Shown here: positions 18,066-27,142 of the stretch, one piece after another
How the letters are laid out: each line of letters opens with the position of its first letter
How positions within the stretch are numbered: the first letter of the stretch is position 1
Assembly (NCBI RefSeq): GCF_965644225.1
Contig: NZ_CBFFRJ010000006.1
Location: forward strand, 12,346-76,345
Direction of reading: 5' to 3'
Source: CBFFRJ01 sp965644225
Lineage (GTDB): Bacteria; Pseudomonadota; Gammaproteobacteria; Enterobacterales; Enterobacteriaceae
Length of the DNA: 64,000 nucleotides
Notes under the pieces: generated by a model
Told to the model about the DNA's origin: nothing
Database searches by the model: none
Seen by the model: only the letters and a program-made list of their open reading frames with translations
Position numbers and translations under genes: made by a program

Positions 18066-19610
18066 TTGATCCCGGACGTATCACAGGCATTGTCCTGGCT
18101 GGAAAAAAATCCTCAGGCTCTTAAGGGGATTCAACGCGGGCTCGAGCGTGAAACACTGCGCGTTAATGCAGATGGCACCCTGGCAACAACGGGTCATCCG
18201 CAGACGCTGGGTTCGGCGTTGACTCATAAATGGATTACCACCGATTTTGCGGAAGCCCTGCTGGAGTTTATTACTCCTGTTGAGGGTGATATCCAGCACA
18301 TGCTGGCCATCATGCGTGATGTTCATCGCTACACTGCGCGTGAAATTGGCGATGAACGTATGTGGCCGCTGAGTATGCCGTGCTACATCGAAAACGGTCA
18401 GGATATTGAGCTGGCACAATATGGCAGTTCGAATATTGGCCGTCTGAAGACGCTGTACCGTGAAGGGTTGAAAAACCGTTACGGCGCGCTGATGCAGACC
18501 ATTTCCGGCGTGCACTATAACTTCTCTTTGCCGATGGCGTTCTGGCAAGCGAAATGCGGTGACACGGATAAAGAATCGGTGTCGGCAGGCTATTTCCGCC
18601 TGATCCGTAACTATTACCGCTTTGGTTGGGTGATCCCGTATCTGTTTGGCGCTTCACCGGCCATTTGCCCGTCATTCCTGCAAGGCAAGCCGACCACCTT
18701 ACCGTTCGAAAAAACGCCCGGCGGTATGTATTACCTGCCGTATGCGACTTCGCTGCGCTTAAGCGACCTGGGCTATACCAACAAATCGCAAAGTAACCTG
18801 GGTATCACCTTCAATAATCTGCCGGATTATGTGACGGCGCTGAAGCGGGCGATCAAAACGCCTTCCGAGGAATATGCCCGGATCGGTCAGCAGAAGGACG
18901 GTAAGTATCTGCAAATTAACACTAATGTTTTGCAGATTGAAAACGAACTCTATGCCCCGATCCGCCCGAAACGCGTTACCCGTAGCGGTGAATCGCCGTC
19001 GGATGCGTTGCTGCGTGGCGGCATTGAATATATTGAAGTGCGCTCGCTGGATATTAACCCGTTCACCCCGATTGGCGTCGATGAGCAGCAGATCCGCTTC
19101 CTCGATCTCTTTATGGTCTGGTGTGTACTGACTGATGCGCCAGAAATGAGCAGCGATGAGCTGCTGTGTACGCGTAAAAACTGGAACCGGGTTATTCTTG
19201 AAGGTCGTAAGCCTGGCCTGACGCTCGGTGTGGGCTGCGAGGCTTCTCAGTTCCCGCTGCCGCAGGTGGGCAAAGACTTGTTCAGTGACCTGAAACGGGT
19301 TGCGCAGACGCTTGATGGCCTTTACGGCGGCACGGATTATGAGCAGGTGTGTGATGAGCTGGTCGCCAGTTTTGATAACCCGGACCTGACCTTCTCGGCG
19401 CGTATTCTGCGTTCGATGATTGATAACGGCATCGGCGGCACGGGTAAAGCGCTGGCAGATGAGTACCGGTCAATTTTGCGTGAAGAGCCGCTGGAAATCT
19501 TAAGCGAAGACGATTTCAGAAAAGAGTGCGATGCATCCTGGGCGCGACAGAAAGAAGTTGAAGCCTCAGATACTGAGACATTCGAGGCGTTGCTGGCAAG
19601 ACACGCCTGA
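18066..19610 (+). CDS. gshA: Glutamate-cysteine ligase GshA
   Basis: This enzyme catalyses the ATP-dependent joining of L-glutamate and L-cysteine to gamma-glutamylcysteine, the first step of glutathione synthesis. The 514-residue group I enzyme begins MIPDVSQALSWLEK at a TTG codon (18066), the same rare start used in E. coli, with GGGAGG seven bases upstream. Conserved segments include GLERETLRV, GVHYNFSLP, NKSQSNLGITF and YIEVRSLDINPF. It is followed by the antisense-strand MicA gene and luxS. Confidence 0.97.
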   Translation: MIPDVSQALSWLEKNPQALKGIQRGLERETLRVNADGTLATTGHPQTLGSALTHKWITTDFAEALLEFITPVEGDIQHMLAIMRDVHRYTAREIGDERMWPLSMPCYIENGQDIELAQYGSSNIGRLKTLYREGLKNRYGALMQTISGVHYNFSLPMAFWQAKCGDTDKESVSAGYFRLIRNYYRFGWVIPYLFGASPAICPSFLQGKPTTLPFEKTPGGMYYLPYATSLRLSDLGYTNKSQSNLGITFNNLPDYVTALKRAIKTPSEEYARIGQQKDGKYLQINTNVLQIENELYAPIRPKRVTRSGESPSDALLRGGIEYIEVRSLDINPFTPIGVDEQQIRFLDLFMVWCVLTDAPEMSSDELLCTRKNWNRVILEGRKPGLTLGVGCEASQFPLPQVGKDLFSDLKRVAQTLDGLYGGTDYEQVCDELVASFDNPDLTFSARILRSMIDNGIGGTGKALADEYRSILREEPLEILSEDDFRKECDASWARQKEVEASDTETFEALLARHA

Positions 19611-19618
19611 CAGAAAAG

Positions 19619-19692
19619 AAAAAGGCCACATTGCTGTGGCCAAAATATTCATCTCTGAAATCAGGGATGATGATAACAAATGCGCGTCTTTC
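19619..19692 (-). ncRNA. micA: MicA small RNA
   Basis: The minus strand between gshA and luxS reads GAAAGACGCGCATTTGTTAT, the 5' end of E. coli MicA, continues with a short stem-loop, and ends in a GGCCACA/TGTGGCC terminator hairpin followed by five U and UCUUUU. MicA is an Hfq-dependent, sigma-E-induced RNA of about 72 bases that represses ompA and other outer-membrane mRNAs. Only a few bases of the middle differ from the E. coli RNA I recall. Confidence 0.95.
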
Positions 19693-19698
19693 ATATAC

Positions 19699-19725
19699 TC
19701 AGACTCGCACCCGTTAAAAGAGTTC
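19699..19725 (-). promoter_or_regulatory. Sigma-E promoter of micA
   Basis: On the minus strand GAACT (19721-19725) and TCTGA (19699-19703) lie at sigma-E spacing, with TCTGA six bases before the MicA 5' G. This matches the arrangement known for E. coli micA. Confidence 0.85.
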
Positions 19726-19762
19726 ATTTTATTTTTAAAAAAATCACTGTGGAGGTGACTAA

Positions 19763-20278
19763 ATGCCATTGTTGGATAGCTTCACTGTCGATCATACCCG
19801 TATGGAAGCGCCTGCTGTCCGTGTTGCTAAGACCATGAACACGCCGCATGGCGATGCCATCACCGTATTCGATCTGCGTTTTTGTGTGCCCAACAAAGAA
19901 GTGATGCCTGAAAAAGGTATCCATACGCTGGAGCACCTGTTCGCTGGTTTTATGCGCGATCATCTCAACGGTAACGGTGTTGAAATCATCGATATCTCGC
20001 CGATGGGTTGCCGCACCGGTTTCTATATGAGCCTGATCGGTACTCCGGATGAGAAGCGCGTGGCTGATGCCTGGAAAGCGGCGATGGCCGATGTACTGAA
20101 AGTGCAGGATCAGAATCAGATCCCGGAACTGAATGTGTACCAGTGCGGCACTTACCATATGCACTCTCTGGCGGAAGCTCAGGATATTGCCCGTCATATC
20201 CTTGACCGCGATGTGCGTGTAAACAGCAACGATGAGCTGGCGCTGCCGAAAGAAAAACTGCAAGAACTGCACATCTAG
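19763..20278 (+). CDS. luxS: S-ribosylhomocysteine lyase LuxS
   Basis: LuxS cleaves S-ribosylhomocysteine to homocysteine and DPD, the precursor of autoinducer-2, within the activated methyl cycle. The 171 residues include the metal-binding HTLEH motif (with the later Cys in YQCGTYHMHS) and GCRTGFYMS. GGAGGTG just upstream is a strong ribosome-binding site. The MicA gene overlaps its 5' leader region on the opposite strand. Confidence 0.98.
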   Translation: MPLLDSFTVDHTRMEAPAVRVAKTMNTPHGDAITVFDLRFCVPNKEVMPEKGIHTLEHLFAGFMRDHLNGNGVEIIDISPMGCRTGFYMSLIGTPDEKRVADAWKAAMADVLKVQDQNQIPELNVYQCGTYHMHSLAEAQDIARHILDRDVRVNSNDELALPKEKLQELHI

Positions 20279-20287
20279 TGGTGCACC

Positions 20288-20315
20288 TTTTCCCTCTCCC
20301 TCCGTGGAGAGGGTA
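20288..20315. repeat. Intergenic palindromic repeat of the CCCTCTCC..GGAGAGGG type
   Basis: CCCTCTCC (20292-20299) and GGAGAGGG (20306-20313) flank a six-base loop between luxS and the AraC gene. This is the minimal form of the element also seen in the srl operon and downstream of proX. Confidence 0.65.
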
Positions 20316-20336
20316 GAGCGACAGGCGTTTAAACTG

Positions 20337-21110
20337 ATGACGACAGCCGTATCATTCTCCTTCCAGCACCGCCCCTTTGTACCCTATGCCCACGACTATA
20401 CGCACGGTGAAAGTGAGCCGTGGCATCAACATGACTGTGCGCAGTTACTGCATATTCTCAGCGGTGTGGTTCGGGTCGAGACCGCGCAAGGCTGTTGGGT
20501 TGTGCCGCCGGGTCGTGGCGTCTGGCTACCTGCCGGAACGCAGCATGCCATCAGCATTACCGGTAATGTCGCAGCACGTACCCTCTTTATTGATCCGCTG
20601 GCCCGTGCGGACCTGCCAGCCTCCTGCCAGATAGTTCAAATCACGCCGTTGCTGCGGGAACTGATTGTTGCTTCATTTACGCTCAATGAGGAGTACTTAC
20701 CAGGCAGTCGCGATGAGCGGGTTTACGAGCTGGTGCTTGATGAGATCCGCGGTATGCAGACCCTGCCTTTCTGTTTACCGGATCCGCAAAGTGAGGTGCT
20801 GAAAAAACTGTGTCTGCAAATTTGTGCCTCGATCGGGCAACCCTGGAGCAGCGCTAAGGCGGCAGGCATTGTCAGCATGAGTGAAAAGACGCTTAACCGC
20901 CATTTTCAGCAGCAAACGTCCTTGTCGTACAGCGAGTGGGTGCGCCGTGCGAAGCTAATCGAAGGTCTGATCCGTCTTGCGCAGGGGCATTCGGTGCTGC
21001 GTGTGGCGTTGGATCTTGGTTACGGCAGCCACAGCGCATTTACGGCGATGTTTCGCCGGGTGATGGGAATATCACCCAGCGACTATTATCGCGACTCTGA
21101 AAAAGAGTGA
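20337..21110 (+). CDS. AraC-family transcriptional regulator with N-terminal cupin
   Basis: The 257-residue regulator has an N-terminal cupin-type sensor domain (HGESEPWHQHDCAQLLHILS; VVPPGRGVWLPAGTQHAI) and a C-terminal AraC double helix-turn-helix (AAGIVSMSEKTLNRHFQQ; LDLGYGSHSAFTAMFRRVMG). The effector and targets are unknown. ATG at 20337 gives a normal N-terminus; the frame is open further into the luxS 3' end. Its last 25 bases overlap the end of the convergent leuA-like gene. Confidence 0.88.
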   Translation: MTTAVSFSFQHRPFVPYAHDYTHGESEPWHQHDCAQLLHILSGVVRVETAQGCWVVPPGRGVWLPAGTQHAISITGNVAARTLFIDPLARADLPASCQIVQITPLLRELIVASFTLNEEYLPGSRDERVYELVLDEIRGMQTLPFCLPDPQSEVLKKLCLQICASIGQPWSSAKAAGIVSMSEKTLNRHFQQQTSLSYSEWVRRAKLIEGLIRLAQGHSVLRVALDLGYGSHSAFTAMFRRVMGISPSDYYRDSEKE

Positions 21111-22762
21111 GTCTGACCCAGCGCATTGAGTAATGCCTGTAATGACGCCCGGGCGACATCGTTGTCGATCCCCACACCCCAGTGAGCAGAGCCATCAGGA
21201 TACAGGCACTGAATATAGGCGACGGAGCGGCTGTCGCTGCGCGCGCCCAGGGTATGCTCATGATAATCCTTGATGCTGAACGCTTGTTTAAGCATAACGT
21301 TTAGCGCGCCCGCCGCTGCTGAAAGCAACCCATTTCCCTGTCCTTCAAGATGTCGATTGACGCCCTCGATGGCGAGGGTCGCCTGCAAGCGTAATTGCCC
21401 GTCAGGGTGACTCTCGCTCTTGTAATTAACCAGCGTCATGTGAGGCTGTGCGATGAGTCCGTAACGCTCGCGAAAAAGCTGCCATAACGCATTTTGCGTC
21501 ATCTCTTTACCCCTGGCATCGGTTTCACGCTGGACGTGCTGACTGAAGTCCTGCTGCAGGGCGCGGGGGAGCTTCAACCCGTGATTCTGTTCAATCAGCC
21601 ATGCGCTGCCGCTTTTCCCCGACTGGCTGTTCACGCGAATGACGGCTTCGTAGCTACAGCCAATATCCTTCGGATCGACCGGCAGATAGGGCATCTGCCA
21701 AAGGTCGCCGGCCTTGCGGGCATCAAATCCTTTTTTGATAGCATCCTGATGTGACCCGGAAAACGCGGTATAGGCCAGACTGCCCGCCCAGGGATGGCGA
21801 GGGTGGACGGGCAACTGGTTACAGGTTTCCACAACCTCGACAACCTGCTGCATATTGCTGAAGTCCAGCTCGGGTGAGATCCCCTGGCTGTAGAGATTCA
21901 TGGCCAGCGTCACCAGACAGACATTCCCGGTCCGCTCTCCGTTGCCAAACAGACATCCTTCAACGCGATCGGCGCCCGCCAGCAGGGCCAGCTCTGAGCT
22001 TGCCACGCCGGTGCCCCGATCGTTATGCGGATGCACGCTAATACTCACGTCCTTACGGCGCGTGAAGTGGCGGCAAAAATACTCAATCTGATCGGCATAG
22101 ACGTTAGGGGTATTGACCTCGACCGTGGCGGGCAGGTTGAGAATCATCGGGCGGGCGGTGCCGGGTTGCCAGACATCCGCCACGGCTTCACAAATCTCCA
22201 GCGCAAACGCCGGTTCGGTAAAGCAGAATGTCTCGGGTGAGTATTCGTATTGCCAGTGGGTATCCGGCTGCGCGTCACAAAGCTTACGGATCAGCTGCGT
22301 TGAGCGCACTGCGAGGGCAATAATTTCAGCCTTCTCCATACCAAACACCAGTTTGCGAAACAGCGGCGCCGTGGCGTTATACAGGTGGATCGTGGCCCGG
22401 TGCGCCCCTTTAAGCGATTCAAAGGTTCTGCGGATCAGATCTTCTCTGGCCTGGGTTAAAACCTGAATCGTGACGTCCTCAGGAATTTGCTTTTCCTCAA
22501 TTAACTGGCGTACGAAGTTGAAATCCGTCTGCGAGGCAGAAGGAAATGCCACTTCAATCTCTTTAAAACCGCAGCTCAGTAGCAGCTCCCAGAACTGCAG
22601 TTTTCGCTCGCTGTCCATTGGTTCTGCCAGGGCCTGATTACCGTCCCGCAGATCGGTAGAGAGCCAGCGTGGCGCGTGGGTCAACTGATTCTGCGGCCAC
22701 TGGCGTTCCGGCAGGGAAATAGGCGGGTGCGGCAGATATTTTTGTGCGGGGTTCTTCAGCAT
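21086..22762 (-). CDS. 2-isopropylmalate synthase, type 2 (LeuA2)
   Basis: This enzyme condenses acetyl-CoA with 2-ketoisovalerate to 2-isopropylmalate, the committed step of leucine synthesis. The 558 residues match the IPMS2 form found in actinobacteria and fungi rather than the E. coli LeuA. Motifs are STDLRDGNQAL, the metal-binding HPHNDRGTG, GNGERTGNVCL and a C-terminal allosteric domain. ATG at 22762 with AGGAG six bases upstream was preferred to the longer frame starting at 22831. It stands alone, far from a leuBCD cluster, and may be an extra isozyme. No leucine-rich leader peptide is seen upstream. Confidence 0.88.
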   Translation of the reverse strand: MLKNPAQKYLPHPPISLPERQWPQNQLTHAPRWLSTDLRDGNQALAEPMDSERKLQFWELLLSCGFKEIEVAFPSASQTDFNFVRQLIEEKQIPEDVTIQVLTQAREDLIRRTFESLKGAHRATIHLYNATAPLFRKLVFGMEKAEIIALAVRSTQLIRKLCDAQPDTHWQYEYSPETFCFTEPAFALEICEAVADVWQPGTARPMILNLPATVEVNTPNVYADQIEYFCRHFTRRKDVSISVHPHNDRGTGVASSELALLAGADRVEGCLFGNGERTGNVCLVTLAMNLYSQGISPELDFSNMQQVVEVVETCNQLPVHPRHPWAGSLAYTAFSGSHQDAIKKGFDARKAGDLWQMPYLPVDPKDIGCSYEAVIRVNSQSGKSGSAWLIEQNHGLKLPRALQQDFSQHVQRETDARGKEMTQNALWQLFRERYGLIAQPHMTLVNYKSESHPDGQLRLQATLAIEGVNRHLEGQGNGLLSAAAGALNVMLKQAFSIKDYHEHTLGARSDSRSVAYIQCLYPDGSAHWGVGIDNDVARASLQALLNALGQTHSFSESR

Positions 22763-23428
22763 GATGGGCTCCTGTTGTTTGTTAATCATCCTGGCGGCTG
22801 TGCTGGGGCGAAGCTTTAGCGAAAGGGACATAAACTATAGATAAATGGACAATGTTGCCTGGTTTATTTATTTTGTGAATGTAAGTGATTTTCTGATTTA
22901 TATTCTGAATAAAAATCTCGCGGCCGGTGTCTGTTTCCTGTTGTTGCGATTTCTGCATGTTGTTATTTTCGAAATGACATGGTAGTTTTTTGATGTTCTT
23001 TATTTGATTCTGATTATCCGGCTGTTAATTTGTCGGAATAGATAATCGCTGTGCCGGTGCGATATTTTAGGCAATCACGTAGTCATTTCATCAGGGAGTG
23101 TGTTTGATGTTGCATACTTATTTGTTGGTCGATGGTGCGAGAGCTGCGCAATTTTATGCCCGACAAAATTCAGAGTTTTGTCAGATTATAATTTTTTTTA
23201 TCAATCAGTTAGGTCGATAAGGTGCCGAAAAAATCCAGAGTCCTGGTGTTCGGTTACGGCTTTGGGGGTTGGTAACGCATATGGTGGAACGGGAAAAAGT
23301 CATCCGCTACTTATTTTTATCTTTCTTTCGGCCTTGCTGGATGCGAGTGCAATAAAAAGAGTGCGGTTTTTATTTGTGCCAGAAATAAGACCATTACGCC
23401 CAGGGCCACACATTAAAAGAATGCTACA
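22763..23428. other. 666-base AT-rich intergenic region without a supported gene
   Basis: This gap lies between the divergent leuA-like and FKBP genes. It is richer in A+T than its neighbours and must hold both promoters. A 110-codon + strand frame (23100-23432) shows no domain, no good ribosome-binding site and no family resemblance, so it is not called. Confidence 0.5.
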
Positions 23429-24232
23429 ATGATGAATAAACTATTACGTGCTGTCGTACTGTTCGTTTTTTCTCTATTTCCATGTTTAAGTCATGCCGAT
23501 CCTGAGCTATTAATCGACAGACTCAAAAATAACAGCGAACCGCCGCCGACGGAACAGAGCGAGTCGCTTAAGGCCGAGAACAAACGATTACAGTTGCAAT
23601 TAAAGAAGGTGGAGCAGCAGCTTAGCGAAGAAAGTCGTCTGCATGAAGCGCAGGTCAGCATGCTCTCATCCCATATTGCGGCATTGCAGAAAAAGGCCAT
23701 CGCAGGCACGTCGGTGGGCACTGTCGCTGATAAATCAAAGTCTGAACAGCCGCTGGTTAAACAGACTGAGCGTGATAAAGAGCTTTCTCAGTTGCTGGTT
23801 AAACTGGCGGATTCGGATCAACGTAGCGGCGGGAAAAATAGCCGTGAGAGTGAGCGTAACAAGCAGCAAAGCGAGCAGTTTGTTGCCCGGGCTGCGCAGG
23901 TAAAAGGGGCGGTAAAAGCAGCCAGCGGCGTTATCTATCAGGTCGTGAAAAAGGGAACCGCGCCGGAGGTGACGCAAAACGATGTTATTCGCTTCAGATT
24001 TGATGAAAAGCTCAGCAGCGGAAAGGTTCTTTCCGCAGGAGAAATACGCCGTAAACGTGCTGCTGAGCTGCCTGCCGTTATTGGGCTGGGCGTTCCGGGG
24101 TTGGGAGTCGGCGGCCAGGTAAAAATCACCGTTCCCTGGCAGCTGGCTTATGGTGAGCAGGGGATCTCTGGCATCATACCTCCGGGTGTGGCTTCTGAAA
24201 TCACCCTTGAGATACTTAGCCTGAATAAGTAA
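23429..24232 (+). CDS. Periplasmic FKBP-type peptidyl-prolyl isomerase-like protein
   Basis: This 267-residue exported protein has a signal peptide (LLRAVVLFVFSLFPCLSHA), a helical probably coiled-coil region rich in Glu/Lys/Gln (about residues 45-150), and a C-terminal FKBP fold. The fold is visible in YQVVKKGTAPEVTQNDVIRF and WQLAYGEQGISGIIPPGVAS, the latter being the family signature. The layout resembles Mip/FkpA but the FKBP core seems short, with the flap segment replaced by a basic EIRRKRAAELPAVIG. Activity is therefore uncertain. It is convergent with emrB. Confidence 0.75.
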   Translation: MMNKLLRAVVLFVFSLFPCLSHADPELLIDRLKNNSEPPPTEQSESLKAENKRLQLQLKKVEQQLSEESRLHEAQVSMLSSHIAALQKKAIAGTSVGTVADKSKSEQPLVKQTERDKELSQLLVKLADSDQRSGGKNSRESERNKQQSEQFVARAAQVKGAVKAASGVIYQVVKKGTAPEVTQNDVIRFRFDEKLSSGKVLSAGEIRRKRAAELPAVIGLGVPGLGVGGQVKITVPWQLAYGEQGISGIIPPGVASEITLEILSLNK

Positions 24233-24242
24233 CGACCTAAAA

Positions 24243-24278
24243 AAAGAGCGCCTTCAATATTGAGGTGCTCTTTGATTT
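24243..24278. terminator. Bidirectional terminator between the FKBP gene and emrB
   Basis: AAAGAGC (24243-24249) and GCTCTTT (24267-24273) form the outer stem around a further self-complementary core. T-rich sequence follows on the + strand and an A-run precedes it, giving a T-run for the minus strand. Confidence 0.8.
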
Positions 24279-24284
24279 TCACTG

Positions 24285-25823
24285 CTAGTGCGCGCCGCCG
24301 CCACCGCCGCCCGCGCCAAATGGCGGTCGGGCAAACCACACCAGCCCCAGCAGCAGCAGGAACACGCCTGCCGACATCCAGAAAATTTCATTAGCAGAGA
24401 TGATGAGTCCCTGGTTGGTAATTTGCTGGGCTATCCAGCCAGAGGCCTGCTGTTGCGACATCCCCATCCCTTGCAGCTGGTTATACACTTCCTGCGCGTT
24501 AGGATTAAACGGGTTCACTGACTCGGTTAATTGCGCATGGTGCATTGATTCCCGGTTTGTCCAAAGCGTAGTGGTAATCGAGGTACCAATTGAGCCTGCC
24601 AGGGTTCGCGCAAAGTTCGACAAACTTGAGGCCGCAGCCAGACGTTCCGGCGGTAATCCGGAGAGCGTAATGGTGGTCAGCGGCATAAAGAAGCAGGCTA
24701 CCGCAAAGCCCTGGATAAACTGCGGCCAGGCTGAGGCGCCAAAGTCCATTCCCGGTTCGAAGGTGTACGCGCGCCAGTAAAAGCAGACGGCATACATGAT
24801 AAAGCTGAAGGTCACCAGTCGGCGCATATCCAGCTTATGGGCAAAGCGACCAATAATGGGCGACAGCAGTACCGGGATTACCCCGACAGGCGCGGATGCC
24901 AGCCCCGCCCAGGTGGCCGTGTAGCCATAGACCTCCTGCAGGAGCTGCGGCAGCAGAACAATCGCGCCGAAGTAGAGCATGTAGGCAAGGCTGATACACA
25001 GGCAGCCGATGGTGAAGTTTCGCGACTTAAAGAGCGATAAATCGACGATCGGGTTATCGTCGGTCAGCTCCCAGACAATCAGGAAACATATCGACACCAC
25101 TGCCACTACCGTCAGGATGATGATTTCCCGCGAGTTGAACCAGTCCAGCTCCTTACCCTGGTCGAGCATCACCTGCAGGCTACCAATCCCGATGACCAGC
25201 AGCGCCAGGCCCACGCCATCAATACGCCGTTGTTCGGTACGGGTTTCACGCCCACGCAACGATTGCAGCGTCAGCGCCACCACCAGAATGCCAATCGGCA
25301 CGTTGATGAAGAAGATCCAGCCCCAGTGGTAGTTATCGCTGATATACCCGCCCAGTATCGGGCCGCAAATTGGCGCAACGATAACGGTCATCGACCACAG
25401 CGCCAGCGCGATAGAACGCTTCGCCGGAGGATAGTTATTCAGCAGCAGACTTTGCGACAACGGGATAAGCGGCCCGGCAACAATCCCCTGAATGACGCGA
25501 AAGAAGATAAGCATGCTCAGGCTGTTCGACATGCCGCAGGCCCAGGAGGCAATCGCAAAGGCAATTGTTGACCAGAGGAACAGTTTGACTTCACCGACCC
25601 GCTTTGCCAGCCAGCCGGTTATCGGAATCGAGATAGCGTTCGCCACCCCGAAAGAGGTGATAACCCAGGTTCCCTGGCTCAGGGACGAGCCAAGGTTGCC
25701 GGCAATAGTCGGGATGGCGACGTTAGCGATGGTGGAGTCCAGCACCTGCATAAAGGTCGCCAGTGAAAGCGCGATGGTCATAATAACCAGTTGCGCGCCT
25801 TCCAGCGGTTTTCTCTGTTGCAT
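24285..25823 (-). CDS. emrB: Multidrug efflux MFS permease EmrB
   Basis: This 14-segment DHA2-family proton antiporter is the inner-membrane part of the EmrAB-TolC pump that expels uncouplers, nalidixic acid and other hydrophobic compounds. It has 512 residues and is near-identical to E. coli EmrB in motifs such as TFMQVLDSTIANVAIPTIAG, GYISDNYHWGWIFFINVPIG and the C-terminal Gly-rich tail. ATG at 25823 with GAGG five bases upstream gives MQQRKPLEG, as in E. coli; a GTG two codons earlier is less likely. It follows emrA by 12 bases. Confidence 0.97.
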   Translation of the reverse strand: MQQRKPLEGAQLVIMTIALSLATFMQVLDSTIANVAIPTIAGNLGSSLSQGTWVITSFGVANAISIPITGWLAKRVGEVKLFLWSTIAFAIASWACGMSNSLSMLIFFRVIQGIVAGPLIPLSQSLLLNNYPPAKRSIALALWSMTVIVAPICGPILGGYISDNYHWGWIFFINVPIGILVVALTLQSLRGRETRTEQRRIDGVGLALLVIGIGSLQVMLDQGKELDWFNSREIIILTVVAVVSICFLIVWELTDDNPIVDLSLFKSRNFTIGCLCISLAYMLYFGAIVLLPQLLQEVYGYTATWAGLASAPVGVIPVLLSPIIGRFAHKLDMRRLVTFSFIMYAVCFYWRAYTFEPGMDFGASAWPQFIQGFAVACFFMPLTTITLSGLPPERLAAASSLSNFARTLAGSIGTSITTTLWTNRESMHHAQLTESVNPFNPNAQEVYNQLQGMGMSQQQASGWIAQQITNQGLIISANEIFWMSAGVFLLLLGLVWFARPPFGAGGGGGGAH

Positions 25824-25835
25824 CTGCACCTCAGA

Positions 25836-27008
25836 TTAACCCGCGTTGGCCTTGATGATCTCTTCGATAAGCCGGTTAGCTGGCTCAAGGTTAAGCTCAC
25901 GCGCGTTACTTTCGTAAGCCGGGCTAGTGCGAACCTGACTTGCCAGCACCTGACCATCACGCTGAGTGGTATCGACAGTCACCAGAGAAGAGAGACCGAT
26001 ACGCAGCGGATGTTCGCTCAGCTGTTTTTCATCCAGTTCGATACGAACGGGTAAGCGCTGAACCACTTTGATCCAGTTGCCGGTGGCATTCTGCGCAGGC
26101 AACAGCGAGAAGGCGCTGCCTGTTCCCATATCCAGACCCACCACTTTGCCGGTGTACTTGACGTCATCGCCGTAAATATCGCTGATGACGGTCGCGCTCT
26201 GGCCAATACGCATATGCGCCAGTTGGGTCTCTTTAAAGTTGGCATCTACCCACAAACCGGTTGCCGGAACCACGGCCATCAGGGCAGTAGTCGGACTGAT
26301 CTGCGCGCCTGGCTGAACGGCTCGACGAGACACATAGCCGGTAATCGGGCTGACGATTTTGGTTCGTTGCAGGGCAAGCCAGGCGTTACGCACTTCTGCT
26401 GCCGCTTGTTTTACCGCGGGCTGATCTTCCAGGCAGGTATCCATAATCATCGCCTGATTGGCGTTGTACTGTTGGATAGCGACATCCAGTTGCGCCTGCG
26501 CGCTGGTGACGGCATCACGGGCGTGTTGCAGCTCTTCACGGCCAATCAGGTTGGCGCTACCGAGCGGCACGCGACGGTTAAAGTCGGTCTGGGCCTGAGA
26601 AAGCGCTGTTTTTTGCAGCTCAATACTGGCCTGAAGTTGCTTACTGTTGATCATTAACTGGCGGGTTTGACGTACGCTGGAGGCCAGAGCCGTCTGCGCT
26701 TTTTCAAACGCCTGCTGGGCATCGGTGGCGTCCAGCGTCACCAGTACATCACCCTGTTTCACGAAGTCGGTATTGTCAGCCCAGACTTTGGTCACGCTGC
26801 CGGATACCTGCGCCATGATTTGAACCTGATTCCCTGCCACGTACGCATCATCTGTTTCTTCATAATGACGCAGTACCAAAAACCAATAGATCCCATATGC
26901 CACGGCAATAACAATAAAGAGCAAGGTCAGCAGAAGAAGGGTACTTTTACGTTTGCCTTTCTTTTTGACCGGTTGCTGCGGGGTTTGACTCTCCGCATTT
27001 GCGCTCAT
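25836..27008 (-). CDS. emrA: Multidrug efflux membrane-fusion protein EmrA
   Basis: This periplasmic adaptor links EmrB to TolC. It has 390 residues, the same as E. coli. It carries a cytoplasmic N-terminus, one membrane segment (LLLTLLFIVIAVAYGIYWFL), the biotinyl-lipoyl half motifs (AYVAGNQVQIMAQVSGSVTKV; TGYVSRRAVQPGAQIS) and a coiled-coil hairpin between them. ATG at 27008 gives MSANAESQTPQQP; upstream in-frame codons lack support. It lies 134 bases after the mprA stop in the mprA-emrA-emrB operon. Confidence 0.97.
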   Translation of the reverse strand: MSANAESQTPQQPVKKKGKRKSTLLLLTLLFIVIAVAYGIYWFLVLRHYEETDDAYVAGNQVQIMAQVSGSVTKVWADNTDFVKQGDVLVTLDATDAQQAFEKAQTALASSVRQTRQLMINSKQLQASIELQKTALSQAQTDFNRRVPLGSANLIGREELQHARDAVTSAQAQLDVAIQQYNANQAMIMDTCLEDQPAVKQAAAEVRNAWLALQRTKIVSPITGYVSRRAVQPGAQISPTTALMAVVPATGLWVDANFKETQLAHMRIGQSATVISDIYGDDVKYTGKVVGLDMGTGSAFSLLPAQNATGNWIKVVQRLPVRIELDEKQLSEHPLRIGLSSLVTVDTTQRDGQVLASQVRTSPAYESNARELNLEPANRLIEEIIKANAG

Positions 27009-27142
27009 GTTTTTCTCCACGATCTTATTTTTTATTATCGGCACTGGCCGACCTGTTTTGTCAGACAGGTTAGCACCGCTTTGCGATGTGCCAGCCTGTC
27101 AGCATGCTTTTTATCAATCTGGATGGTCGAGCGAATTCGGCG

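Noticed and set aside
22763..22831. Leucine attenuator leader peptide before the leuA-like gene
   Set aside because: The upstream in-frame codons are an extension of the leuA frame; no leucine run or terminator/antiterminator pair was found.
23100..23432. 110-codon frame upstream of the FKBP gene
   Set aside because: No Shine-Dalgarno, no domain, odd composition, and it overlaps the expected promoter of the FKBP gene.
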